Shown in pieces: positions 45,505 to 56,399 of a DNA stretch of 64,000 nucleotides (its first letter is position 1; each line of letters begins with the position of its first letter). The stretch is taken from positions 8,738,580 to 8,802,579 of the forward strand of contig CM045758.1 in NCBI GenBank assembly GCA_025200525.1, given 5' to 3'. The notes beneath the pieces are model-generated. The model was not told the origin of the DNA. It did no database searches and saw only the letters and a program-made list of their open reading frames with translations. This DNA comes from Camellia lanceoleosa (taxonomy: Eukaryota; Streptophyta; Magnoliopsida; Ericales; Theaceae). A program made the translations under genes and the position numbers.

Positions 45505-48468
45505 CCTCTACTAACCATGATATCTAGTTTTGAAAACTTTGTATGCTCTTATTCCGGTTATTAGCCTAGATTTACTATGTGATGCGCACAGCATACAAGT
45601 ATAGATCGGATTGCCTGAATTGGAACAAAACATTTCATGTTTGTTTTTTTGAAAGATGGTTTGATGGTGCCACCCACAAGTAGGCTAAGACGTGGATTTG
45701 CCACCCTTGGGTGGGCTTAGAAAACATGATTTTGCCACTATCTAGTGGGCTTAAAACACACAGTCAATGATTTGTTCCAATCCAACTAACCCAACCTTCA
45801 CCCACAGGCATTCAGGCAGTTATATCACATAAGCAGTTAGCTTCATGGTAAGCATGCTATTCATGGCAGTCACTCACACGCATGCAAGGATGCTAAAGCA
45901 TAAAACTCACCGAGTACTCCAAGCTAAAATAGAAACCGATGAGAAATCCATGCATGATCCTAACTATACAGAAATGCCTAATGCAACACATGCAAAAATG
46001 CAACTATAGCAGGCTCGGCTATTCTAAACATGGCATATGAGATGCAACAGCTATCAAGTATTCAACTCGGAATTTAGATACAAATGCAGTTAGTATGATG
46101 CGCCGAGCCCGGTGCATGCAAAACAGATGAATGAATGCAAACATGCTATCATACTGTATGCTAATTGAAACATGCCCTAATCTAACCATCATAAGCTGGT
46201 AAATAAAAGGGAAGAAAAACGTGGGGTTGGAAGACATACATCACACTCACGCACACTTATTACAACATCGCCCTCGCGCAGAGGGTCCAAATAAATAGTA
46301 CAGTCCAAATGAATAGTACAGTCCAAATAATACAGTCCAAATAAATTAACGAATTAACTAAGAAAACAATAAATTGGCGTGCAAGCCAGGGGCTGCCTTG
46401 ATTCTTCTTCAGGTGGTGAATGATGCATGTCCAGGTTGCCTTTGCGTGGAAATCCATGACGATGCCCTGATTAGCCTCTGTTTTGCAATGTTTTTTTGGA
46501 AAGCGCGCCAAGCCCCGGAAGGCTGCTGATTCTTGATTTGCTGCAATAGAGAGCAGGAAAGGGGCATGGCAATGTATTTTCACAAATGTATGCATGCCTC
46601 GATCCTCGTGCCACCAATCACGCATTTCGATGCACGATGGCCGAGGAATCGAATTTCACAACTCGATATGGAATGAATGCACATGAAAATTCAACAAGAC
46701 CTAACTCCATCAAGGATGATCCGGAGTGTCGGTGACTGGGAAATTGAGACACATTCCATTACTCGGAGTACGAAACGTACCTCGTTTCCCGTGCTCGGGC
46801 TAACTCTTATCTCGAACACAATGCAATATGCATGACATGCATGAAATGCAACTAAGATACATCCTAACATGCAACATGCTATGAAATGGCATACACGATG
46901 CACGAGGTAACATGGCATACACAATGTGCTAACATACAACCTAGCATACACAACGCTATGGAATGAAATGGCATACACAATGCGATATGGACTTACACTA
47001 ACACAAGTGGACCTCAGCCACACTCACATAAGAGGCCATTAGATGAAAATGAGACACTCGAAATACGTGCACACGTACACGCAAACCGAGGACCGACCCT
47101 AAGGCACCGAATGCCACTCTAACAAGACACATGGAAAAACATGGAATATAACATACTAGCATGCAAATTTCAGAGGCAAAAATGATGCAAAACAGCCCCG
47201 AAAGATGGCAAAATGACACCCGATGCATGGAATGGGTCCCGAAACATGAAATTAGGCACATGAAATGCCCTATGACTATGCAATGCATGCATTATTCGAA
47301 CATGGAATGTGAAGGCAGAATCAAGACAGCCCAAAAATAAGCATATTTACAGTTCTAAGCAAAGCCAAAAAGCAAACGCAAATGGGGCTACACTAGCATG
47401 CAAAAATGGCCCCGAAAGCAAGATAATGAAGCAAGTGACATCTACTGACCCTAAAGAGAGAAGGGCCCTTATACAATGTTGAAGAGAGGCTCAAAATATG
47501 GTACTTTACAGTTTACCACAAGCCACAAAAACAGACACAATTATGGCAAAACTCTCATGCAAAAAGTGGGCCTAAAGGAGGACAAAGAAGTAAGTGATGC
47601 ATGCTGGCCCCAAAAAGATGAAGGTCCTTCAACAAAGTTGAAGAGGAACCTAAAATATGACTTTTTAAAGTTGATGTTCAAACCCAAAACAGTGTAAAAG
47701 TATGCTCAAAATACTATGCAAGATAGGGCCAAAAAGAGAGCTATAACACAAAGTATAAAAAGGATGCTTCAAACAGAAAAAGACCCTTAATGAAACATGA
47801 ATAGGGAGTCAAAATAAGGCCATTTTTAGTTCGGACCAGAGTCCAAAAACAGAAGCACAAGAGGCTAACAAATCATGCAAAAATGGGGCCAAAAGAGGGA
47901 TACAAAGGCAAGTGACAAAAAGAGGCCCCAAACAGTGATGAGCCCTTCAACAATTTTGAAGAAGGCTCAAAATAAGCTACTTCACAGTTTATAACATGCC
48001 TCAAAACAGTTTACATATAGGCCAAAAACAACACGCAAGAAAATGGCATACAAGGGAGGTAATGAAGCAAGTGCAACAAGGAGGCCCCAAACAGTGAGAG
48101 GACCTTAATAAAACATGGAAAATGGCTTGAAATAAGCCTATTTCTAGTTAGGGTCGGAGCCCAAATATGCAAGCACAAAGGGCTAAGATATTGAACAAAA
48201 TAAGGCCAAAAGGAGGGGAAATGTGCTTACCCTTGTAGCCTAGTCTTTGACAACTTCTTGGCACAAGAAATGGTGCTTCCTAAGCTCTGGAAAGCTGCTC
48301 CAAGTAGCTAGAATGGAGGTGGTGGTGTGGTGCTAGGTGGTGGTGGAGAAAAGGGTGTAGGACTTGGATGTTTTGGAGGGTTCAAGTGAGGGAGAGAGGG
48401 AAGTGCAATACAAGGCTCCAAGGGAATTTTTCTAACCCTTCAAACATAGCTGGGAGGCTATTTATATA

Positions 48469-48700
48469 GGCCAAAGAGGGGGAGAAAAGGGGGGAAATGA
48501 ATTCAAGTTTTCCCCCAAAAAGTTGGCCCCCCGGATACAAAATCTGAGGAGAAAAGGAGGGTACATTTGGACTGAACAGGATGCAATGAGCAAGGCCGGC
48601 TGGTTATTGGGCTTGCAGGTGGCCGGCCGGCTCTCCCCATGGCCGGCTGGCCAGGGGTCAAAAAGGCCAAGTGTAATTAGTGGCCGGCCACCACAAATTG
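48469..48700 (-). promoter_or_regulatory. LTR B promoter with GGCCGGCC words
   Basis: CCTATATAAATA (48469-48480 on the minus strand) is a clear TATA box. About 120-220 bp upstream on that strand lie GTGGCCGGCCAC, GGCCAGCCGGCC, AGCCGGCCGGCCAC and AGCCGGCC. The distance matches that of LTR F. Confidence 0.65.
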
Positions 48701-49545
48701 GTGGCCTCCTATGTGTTCTCAACACAACCCTGTGGTCAAAAACTGGAAACAGTGAACCAAGAGAGAGAACAACAAACTTTTCAAAGGGGTTCAAAAGGTT
48801 CAAACACAATTACTGCCCGGTCAGCAAATATTGGTGGCCTCCCAGGTGTGTACAACACAAATATGGGGGTAAGGTTGAAGAAAATGGCCCAAGGGTGGTC
48901 AACATTGGCTTCCGAGTGAGAAGAACGGGCGACGGAGGGCGATGAAGGAATATAATTGGGTGCTGAAACAATTACTGGCCTCCCACCCTTCTACGACCTT
49001 CCTGGTGATGAAACAGAGGTCCCTGCCAAAAAATGAATGCAAACCGATGCAAAATGAAGGTTCGGGGGGCCAAAATGCGCAGCCCGGGGCCTCGAAAACC
49101 GACTGTTAGGCACCGGGAGTGGTGTTCAACCACGAAGTTGGTCTCTCGGACCACAGTGTCCCTCAAAAGGGAGTAAATAAGATGCATACCAAAAATCGGA
49201 GCAAACGGAGGTGGTTAGGCGGTCCCGAACCGAGGCACTCGGTTTGACGGCTCTGAAAATCGGGAACCGGGCTCCGAAATGGGCAAAATGGCCTACGACC
49301 ACGAAATGTAGCCCACGGCCACCGAGAGATGATCTACGAGACCTCTCCCTCCCTTTGGGAAGAGAAACAGAGACAACCGAGCCTGGTTCGCAAACCGAGG
49401 CAAGGCACAGAAAAGCCCGAAAATCCGGAGGCAAGGCTCACGGCCGAGACTCTGAAACCTCTGGACGAGCACGATATGCAACATCACCAAGTGCTCAATC
49501 GGTGACGTCTGAGTCTTAAGGTCGGTCAAAAATGGGGTGTCTACA

Positions 49546-50330
49546 GTTGCCCCTCTTTGACAGAACTCGAAAGTCATAAGTGACGGGAGTGAATGTCAAA
49601 GCCCAGAGACGACCCATTTTTGATAAGGCCGAAGACTTAGACAAACAGGCGAGATAAACAAAGGTGTGCCCGCAGGCAAAGGGGAAAAATGCAAAATGAT
49701 ATGCACAAGGCCAAATGTAACTTGATGTTCATGCAAGCGCAGCAAGCTGTAATGAAGCAAATATTCACAAACAGATGCAACAGTTTTAAGCAAGAATGCA
49801 AAGCAACAACTACATTTCATGCAGTTAGGAATGCGGAGAATTATTGAATTCTCGTCACGTCTCACGCGGAGAAGATACGATACCTGCGTGATTCGTCTGG
49901 TCACATCAGCTTCAAATGAACCGTACATACAATATCATGCCTGCAAAAGAGAGAAACTCAACAAGCACAACATACTAACAACATATGTTCAATGTGATAT
50001 CGAAAGTTCGACAAGCACGGTGTTGGTGGGTGAGTGCATCGCAATGCGAGAAAGGAGTGTGCGTGATAACGCAAGCTTAAACACAGAGGCATGGTAATAT
50101 AAAAGAGACGTGCATAACAATGCAAGTATGTTCATGAGAATGCAAGTTAGATGCACAATAATGCAGAACAGACGCAAATCAGGATGCGTGTTCGTCACAA
50201 AACAGCGAGCAAGGAAATGCGCGTTTCGGCAAGGGCGACTCGATCGCGGCCTCTGGTTCACCTCCCGGAGAGGTTACAACATGTTCAAAAAGGATACACC
50301 TTGATTTTGATAAGTAATGATGAGACACAC
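49546..50330 (-). other. Polypurine tract and 3' internal end of element 2
   Basis: GTTGCCCCTCTTTGAC at 49546-49561 is the polypurine tract on the minus strand. Beyond it GAATGTCAAAGCCCAGAGACGACCC mirrors the stretch before LTRs D1 and F. From 49800 to 50280 a loose series of CGTGCATAACAATGCAAG-like words and a CTCACGCGGAG segment correspond in place to the tandem repeats of element 1 (38565-39665). Short ORFs here are not supported. Confidence 0.65.
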
Positions 50331-50946
50331 GTCAGAAGTTGAAGCTGAAGTTTCGGCAGAGCGATTTCGCGACAGAAAGTGCACTTCTCTTGTACTTTTT
50401 CAAGTCCCGGGGACTCCAATTTTTCTCAAAATTTGCAGAGACCTTGGGGGGGTGTGGAGAATACCACCGACTAGTTTTATTTCCCAGGGGAGGCCACCGG
50501 CCACTTTTTGAAAAGGAGATGGCTGGCCAGCCTAAAAAGGTGGCCGGCCGGCCACTTGTCCAAATCCGTGGGCATTTTTGTCTTTTCACCCTCTTTTCTT
50601 TAAATTCATTCGGCCAAACATTTTGAGCTCATAACCTCAGCTCCGAAATCATCTCCTCTACCTTCCCAAACCATTTTCCTCTTCAGATCTGAGCTTTATA
50701 CGCGTTTTCCAACACCCCACGCAAGTTGTTTTCGCGAAAACTTTCAGTTTTAAGCACTTTGAACCGATTAAATTTTGATTTCAGTGCTTCTTTTCTCATT
50801 TTCGCCACTTGAGGTGAGTTTATCTCAACATTTGGAAGATTTTCTTGGGAGTTGACTTTTGTTGACTTTTTCATTTCCCGAGAGTTGACTTTTGTTTACT
50901 TTTTCTAATTTTTGCTCATTTTTGCTCCTTTTGCAGGTTTTCTGAA
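50331..50946 (+). promoter_or_regulatory. Upstream region of the antisense PMD gene of element 2
   Basis: GGCCACCGGCCAC, TGGCTGGCCAGCC and GTGGCCGGCCGGCCAC lie at 50490-50560, about 390-450 bp before the ATG. A pyrimidine-rich stretch and TTTGCAG (50930-50938) follow, so a 5' UTR intron with its acceptor just before the ATG is possible, as in element 1. A TTGACTTTTGTTGACTTTT repeat lies at 50852-50900. Confidence 0.5.
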
Positions 50947-51326
50947 ATGGCCGGTCATTTTCCTCACGGTGGAGGTCCTGCGGATGCCAGAGGTGATCCC
51001 GATATCATAGCTCTGCCTCCGAGGGTTCGACCCTTCATACCCGAGAGGTACGTCCCGCCAAAGACATATTCTTCATGTTGTTTTCCATCACTTCACAGAC
51101 TTTGTGGCGAGCACCGGAGATCTGCCTGCGGAGGCGAGTATCACCTCTCTCATGAGGCACGAGAGGTATTTACTTCATTTTATCTTTTACAACGTATTCC
51201 GCATTTTTCGTGCATTCAGATACATTACGAACACACGGTTCAATCACTTGAGTTTCGAACACCTAGCACATAAATTGATTGTGAACATTCGACACACACT
51301 GATTGAGAGTTGAACACAGAGCCAAA

Positions 51327-52311
51327 TGTAGACACCCCATTTTTCCAACCCCACGATTTTCTTCCCTTTTATTTACCTGCTTTTGACGGTAGATTAGGGC
51401 ACGTTTAAATTAGCATACCTTATGCAATGCATGCGTGCATCCATGCATTTGCTAACATGCACGGGCTCGGTACATCATACAAACTGCATTGTATTTCAAT
51501 TTCCAAATTGAATACTTGTTACTTGTAGCATTTCACATGCCATCTTAGGATAACCGAGCCTACCCTAAATTGCATCTTCGCATGCGATGCATTAGTCACT
51601 CTAACATGAACTAGGACATGCATTTTGCTAACCAGTTTCTTGTTTTGGCACGGAGTACGATGTAAGTATTTTACGCTTTAGCATACCACATGCGTGTGAA
51701 TGTTAACATGACAGTATGCTTACCATGCGGCTAAGTGCTTATGTGAGATAAACTGTTTGAATGCTTGTGGGTGGAGGTTGGGTTGCTTGAGTTGGAACAA
51801 CTCATTGAAATCCGTGTTTTAGCCTACTTGCGAGTAGCAAATTCCAAAGCATTTTCAAAACAAACGGATATGCAATGCTTGTTTCCAAATTAGGCGATCT
51901 AGTCTATACTTGTTTGCTGTGCGCATAACATAGTAATTCTAGGCTAATGATTGGAATAAGAACATGTAATGTTTTCAAAATCGGATATCACGGTTGGTAG
52001 AGGCCGGTCTTCGGACCAGGCGAAAGGGGGTGCTCATAGCTGACCTTCCCCGATCATACCCAAGCTCCTGATCCATGACCACTTTGGTGATAGCGGACAC
52101 GTGGCCTTGACCGAGTCGAGTTTCCTAAATTTCCCATTTTAAAATATTTAGGTGGCGACTCAGATCGCAAAGCGATCCATGTTTGGCACTTCTTTTCAAA
52201 ATCTGTTTTTCTCAAAACGATTTGCCAGATTTGGACTCTTTGGTTCAGATTAAGAACTGTAACACAAAAGGGAGTCCGAACTGTAGAGTGAAGCCCACGG
52301 GCGCGTCTACA
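51327..52311 (+). mobile_element. LTR C, short solo LTR in PMD intron 1
   Basis: Starts TGTAGACACCCCATTTTT, ends CGTCTACA, and sits inside a 81-bp tandem repeat that continues on both sides. The flanks are ...GCCAAA and CCCAAAC..., a near-perfect duplication of CCAAA. Only 985 bp long: the first 18 bases are joined directly to the part that lies at about 4150 in LTR A (CCAACCCCACG), so U3 and the tandem repeats are missing. The hairpin, 3' domain and AAGCCTACTTGCGAGTAG-like repeat remain. No internal region is left, so it is a solo LTR of an internally deleted variant. Confidence 0.75.
52006..52017 (+). promoter_or_regulatory. Conserved LTR hairpin, copy in LTR C
   Basis: GGTC-TTCG-GACC with flanking CC...GG (an extra A on the right side). 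As RNA the loop is UUCG, a very stable tetraloop. It again has the G-C version of the variable pair. Confidence 0.6.
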
Positions 52312-53060
52312 CCCAAACACTGATCTTCTGAACACAGCTCAAATTGAAGGTGAACACACGGCACACACTGATTGAGTTTTGAACACACAGCCCAAACACT
52401 GATTTTCTGAACACACAGTCCGAATTGAAGGTGAACACACGGCACACACTGATTGAGATTTGAACATGCAGCCCAAACATTGATTTTCTGAACACACAGC
52501 CCGAATCGAAGGTGAACACGCGGCACACACTAATTGAGATTTGAACACGCAGCCCAAACGTTGATTTTCTGAACACACAGTCCGAATTGGAGGTGAACAC
52601 ACGGCACACACTGATTGAGATTTGAACACACAGCCCAAACGTTGATTTTCTGAACACACAGTCCGAATTGGAGGTGAACACACGGCACACACTGATCGAG
52701 ATTTGAACACACAGCCCAAATACTGATTTTCTGAACACACAGCCCAAGTTGAAGGTGAACACGCGGTACACACTGATTAAGAGTTGAACACGCAGCCCAA
52801 ACACTGATCTTCTGAACACACAGCTCAAATTGAAGGTGAACACACGGCACACACTAATTTTCTGAACACACAGTCCGAAGTTGAAGGTGAACACGCAGCA
52901 CACACTGATTGAGAGTTGAACACGCAGTCCAAACATTGATTTTCTGAACACACAGTCCGAAGTTGAAGGTGAACACACGGCACACACTGATTGAGAGTTG
53001 AACACGCAGCCCAAACGCTGATTTCTAGCACGCAGCTTACACTTTGAAATCTGAACACGC
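52312..53060 (+). repeat. 81-bp intronic tandem repeat, about nine copies
   Basis: Units contain GCACACACTGATTGAGATTT, GAACACACAGCCCAAAC, TTGATTTTCTGAACACACAG and CCGAATTGAAGGTGAACAC. Starts near 52351, 52441, 52522, 52603, 52684, 52765, 52847, 52889 and 52979. A worn part of the same array lies left of LTR C (about 51225-51326). As 81 is a multiple of three, a 261-codon minus-strand ORF with VFTFNSDCVFRKSVFGLCVQ repeats results; I do not call it a gene. Confidence 0.85.
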
Positions 53061-55577
53061 GGCTCATTCACTTTACTTTGCACGCTGCCCATTCATTTGT
53101 ACATAGCTCATTCATTTCATTTGCACACAGCTCATTCATTTTATTTTCACACAGCTCACTCATTTTATTGAAGCGTGTATTCATTCTGACTGCAGGTGAC
53201 TTCTCGCACTGTGCGGGGATACGGCTCCACCGTGGCTAGAGATTGGTACGCCGAGCTCCCGGAGGCTGTCCGGGATTTGGTTGATTTGGCAGGGTTTGGG
53301 CATTTCTGTACTGGGCTTTCCCGTTGTCCCGCCAGGAGGACGTTGATGGCAGCTTTGGTGGAGAGATGGTGGGACACCACCAACTCTTTTCATTTTTCCG
53401 CCACAGGGGACTTGACTATGACCTTGCTTGACTTTGCTGTGTTGACTGGCCTTGACGTGGGAGGTTGGCCCAGTCCTTACGACGAGGATATGTGTCACTG
53501 GGAGGCCGCTTGGGTATATTTGTTGGGGGCTCACCCGCCTGTTGATAGAGCTTCGTGCAGAGTTCGATACACCTGGTTCTCTTCCCATTTTCGGAGGGTG
53601 GAGATGGAGCAGGACTCTGAGAAGCGGACAAGATGCCGTGGTTTTCGATGTTCCTCTTCGACCACTTTGTTTGCCGGCAGAGGAACACTGTTATTAAGTA
53701 TATCTGTTGGCGCCTTGGTGGACCTATCACAGTCGACGGTATATGGGGGGTGGCGCCGGCCTGGCTACCCTTTACTGCTACATGAGCGCGACCTCCCGCG
53801 GACGGGGGGACTTCCTTGGTGGTTCTTGGAGAGCACAGGAGGTACTTTACGCTCTCGATTTACATTCTGCTCCTCATTACTTGTACACTTGCACACTTTA
53901 CACATTGTATTTTGCCCTTAGTACTTTGCATTTACATTCGCACTTTTTCCACGATTATGGGTCTATCGTACTTTTGATATTAGCCCCGAGATGGTGGTGG
54001 AGGGCCTCGTGACCCGTACTCACTTGTATTTGAGGGCGGCCAAGACCGCCAAGACCTCGAAGTCTCTCCTTTATCTCTGGCGATATTTTGACACAGTGCG
54101 GTCGTCGGAGGTATTTCAGAACTCTCGATTCTTTGTGTTTTCATCTTTGATTTGTCTTGTACCTTCTGATTTCGATTGATTGGTTACTCGCAGATTACAT
54201 AGAGCCACAGGCACCCTTTGGTGAGGTCTCGATACCGTTCTTTGGAGGCGGGGTGCCTCCCGATCTGAGATCCTATTCGAGGGGCCAGTTGGTAGAGCCT
54301 GGTTTCTGGGGGAGCGCTTCTTACGTCAGGTATGGGGCTATACTTCTCAGGACCCTCCCTCAGTACCTCCAGTCGATATGCGGATTGCTGATAGGCTCTC
54401 TTCTCGGGATGTTGTTAATGCCATGCTGGGTACTGATGCTTTGCTTTATCTTGAGGAGGGGGATTATGCTACTTACCGTCACATATACCTGATGCCTCCA
54501 TTGACGGGAGTCCGTACTCTGACGATGAGGCCTGCTAGTATGCCATCTTCGAGCCGGGCCCCGGTTCGGGCTGCGGATGCCCCTTCCACCAGCAGGGCTG
54601 GTACATCTAGAGGTGGGGGTGGATTGGTTCCCCCGATTCCCCCGACTTATCATCATCCTGGATGGCCGGATATGCCGACTGAGCTGATGGGGTGGCAGTA
54701 TGGGACTACCTCTCCGATTTCGACCCCGATAGAGCCTCTGATGCCTGGCCACCGATATGTCAGAGACCTCGACTCACCACCGGTATGTTTTACAGCTTTG
54801 ATTCATTACTCAAATACTTAGTCACTCATTCCTTTACTGATACCCCTGCCTTTTGCATCTGCAGCCCCCTGTTGAGTACATGGATCAGGTGCTCGAGATG
54901 GTAGCCTCACTCGAGGGGATGGCACTACGGAGGGAGGCGCAATTGTCCATTATGGGCTTCCAGGTATCCTTTAGTTTTCTAGCATTGTATCTTCTGATAA
55001 CATGCTGATTTTGGACATTTTACTGCATTAATTAGGCTACTTGCGTAGAGCACATCTGACACACACCACATTCATGCATTATTCCTGTGTATACCCACCC
55101 TGCGTAGCTTGTTTGCATCTGTATCTGATATACATGTTTTGGCTGATGTACTCAAAATGCATTTTCCATTTTCAGATGCCTCCAGTATATGCTCAGCCGC
55201 AGGTCGGGCCACTTGGGCCTTCTCGGGGAGCTGGGCCATCTAGGCCTTTTCAAGGAGCTGGGCCATCCAGGCCTTTTCGAGGAGATGGGCCATCCAGGCC
55301 TTTTCGAGGAGCCAAAGGAGGAGGGTCGTCTCACAGGCACAGAGCACACATTATAGAGGAGGAGCCTAGTGAGGATGAGGAGGAGGAGGCTACAGATCGT
55401 CAGTCGGAGACATCTGCTAACAAAGAGGAGGGCTCCGGTCTTGGCTCCGAGAGTGGAGGCGAGGCTGAGGGGGATCCTGAGGATGACAGCTCCGACTCGG
55501 ACGGTGATGGGGGTGCAGAGGCTATTCCACAGAAGAGGATGAAAAGGGCCTCTTATTCTCGTTCTCGAGAGCATTGA

Positions 55578-56399
55578 TGTTGCGGTTCCCTGTTTTATTT
55601 ACCTTTTGCCAGTAGTTGTAGCACATTGTGCATTATTAGGCAGTTTTATTTTTGTAAAACTTGTGCCCTTTGTTTGCAAAATAAAGCATGATGGAATGAA
55701 ACAGCTTTTGAAAAAGGTGTTGTACTTTTAAACTCTTAGCATCATATCGCATCGTTTTTCACCATAATGAGATTGAATGAAAATGTGCATTGTGCATTTG
55801 CCCAGTCAGGTAGTGAACCGACGCAATAACTTAACTTACTAAGATACAACAAAACCTTAGCAAGTTTACAACTCGATAAGCAAAATACAACAGTGTTGAC
55901 AACTTAATAAACAAAACTTAACAAGAAAATTGCTTAAACAAAGAGTATCAACTCAAACACCCGAAAACACGACAGCTCGACAAACAACTCGATAGGCAAA
56001 ACAACAACTCGATAAGCAAAACAATAACTCGATAAACAAAACTTTAACAAAACAGAGTGTGCTTCGGATGATCTGGGCAACGGAATGTATCCAAAATAGA
56101 GAGAAATGGAGGCCTTTGACATACCCGTTGCATGGAAATGCTTGAAACTTCCTCCCGGGGGGGAAAAACAGGGCCAAGGACACACATAGGAGCATGGCCG
56201 GCCACTTTTGGGGGCCGGCCGGCCAGCTTTTTGTATGTGGGGGGAGAAATGTGGCCGGCCTGCTAGAAAAGGTGGCCGGCCGGCCACTTATCTCGGCAGC
56301 CGCCAAATTTTTGACACGTGTCCCCCTAAATAGTGTTCCATCCTCTTTAAAAGCCCCAACTTCGGGACTCATTCATTTCATCACTGCTTTGCACAAAAC
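55578..56399 (+). promoter_or_regulatory. Spacer and promoter between the two antisense genes of element 2
   Basis: AATAAAGCATG at about 55680 is a possible poly(A) signal for the PMD gene. Short AACTCGATAAGCAAAAC repeats (55870-56040) match element 1. GGCCGGCC words (ATGGCCGGCCAC, GGGGCCGGCCGGCCAGC, GTGGCCGGCC, GTGGCCGGCCGGCCAC) cluster at 56192-56287. CTTTAAAAG at 56345-56353 is a TATA-like site about 50 bp before the next ATG. Confidence 0.6.

Larger units (their letters stand above)
45183..49545 (-). repeat. LTR B, 3' LTR of element 2 (4.4 kb, minus strand)
   Basis: Read on the minus strand it starts TGTAGACACCCCATTTTTGA at 49545, right after a polypurine tract, and the best end is ...GTTACACA at 45183. 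The start is nearly the same as LTR A (ACCGACCTTAAGACTCAGAC, then CACCGATTGAGC). It has a TATA box at 48469-48480, degenerate tandem repeats (47300-48200), the AAGCCCAC hairpin repeats (45660-45760) and the conserved 3' domain with hairpin. The left end is inferred from the CACA ending of the other LTRs, and could be off by tens of bases. ORFs within are not coding. Confidence 0.8.
50947..55577 (+). pseudogene. Plant mobile domain (PMD) gene, antisense in element 2
   Basis: Six exons fit: 50947-51165 (MAGHFPHGGGPADARGDPDI), 53196-53841, about 53955-54110, 54194-54782, 54865-54963 and 55176-55577, most with GT/AG borders. Exon 2 holds the PMD core: GYGSTVARDWYAELPEAV, LVERWWDTTNSFHFSATG, LTMTLLDFAVLTGLDVGG, HWEAAWVYLLGAHPP, and in a shifted frame GGGAGLATLYCYMSATSRGR. 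Exon 4 has GRAWFLGERFLRQVWGY and LEEGDYATYRHIYLMPPL. Exon 6 has three repeats of GAGPSRPFQ/R and an acidic tail, ending KRMKRASYSRSREH. Intron 1 has grown to 2 kb with tandem repeats and LTR C. Frameshifts in exons 1 and 2 and a weak exon 3 acceptor (CCACG) argue for a pseudogene. The gene runs opposite to LTR B. Confidence 0.8.

Noticed and set aside
48523..48945. 140-codon + strand ORF across the LTR B promoter
   Set aside because: It spans GGCCGGCC clusters and the TATA region of an LTR, and no similar frame exists in LTR A or F.
52307..53092. 261-codon minus-strand ORF with Cys-rich repeats
   Set aside because: It is the 81-bp intronic array read in one frame; the period is a multiple of three, so an open frame is expected without coding.
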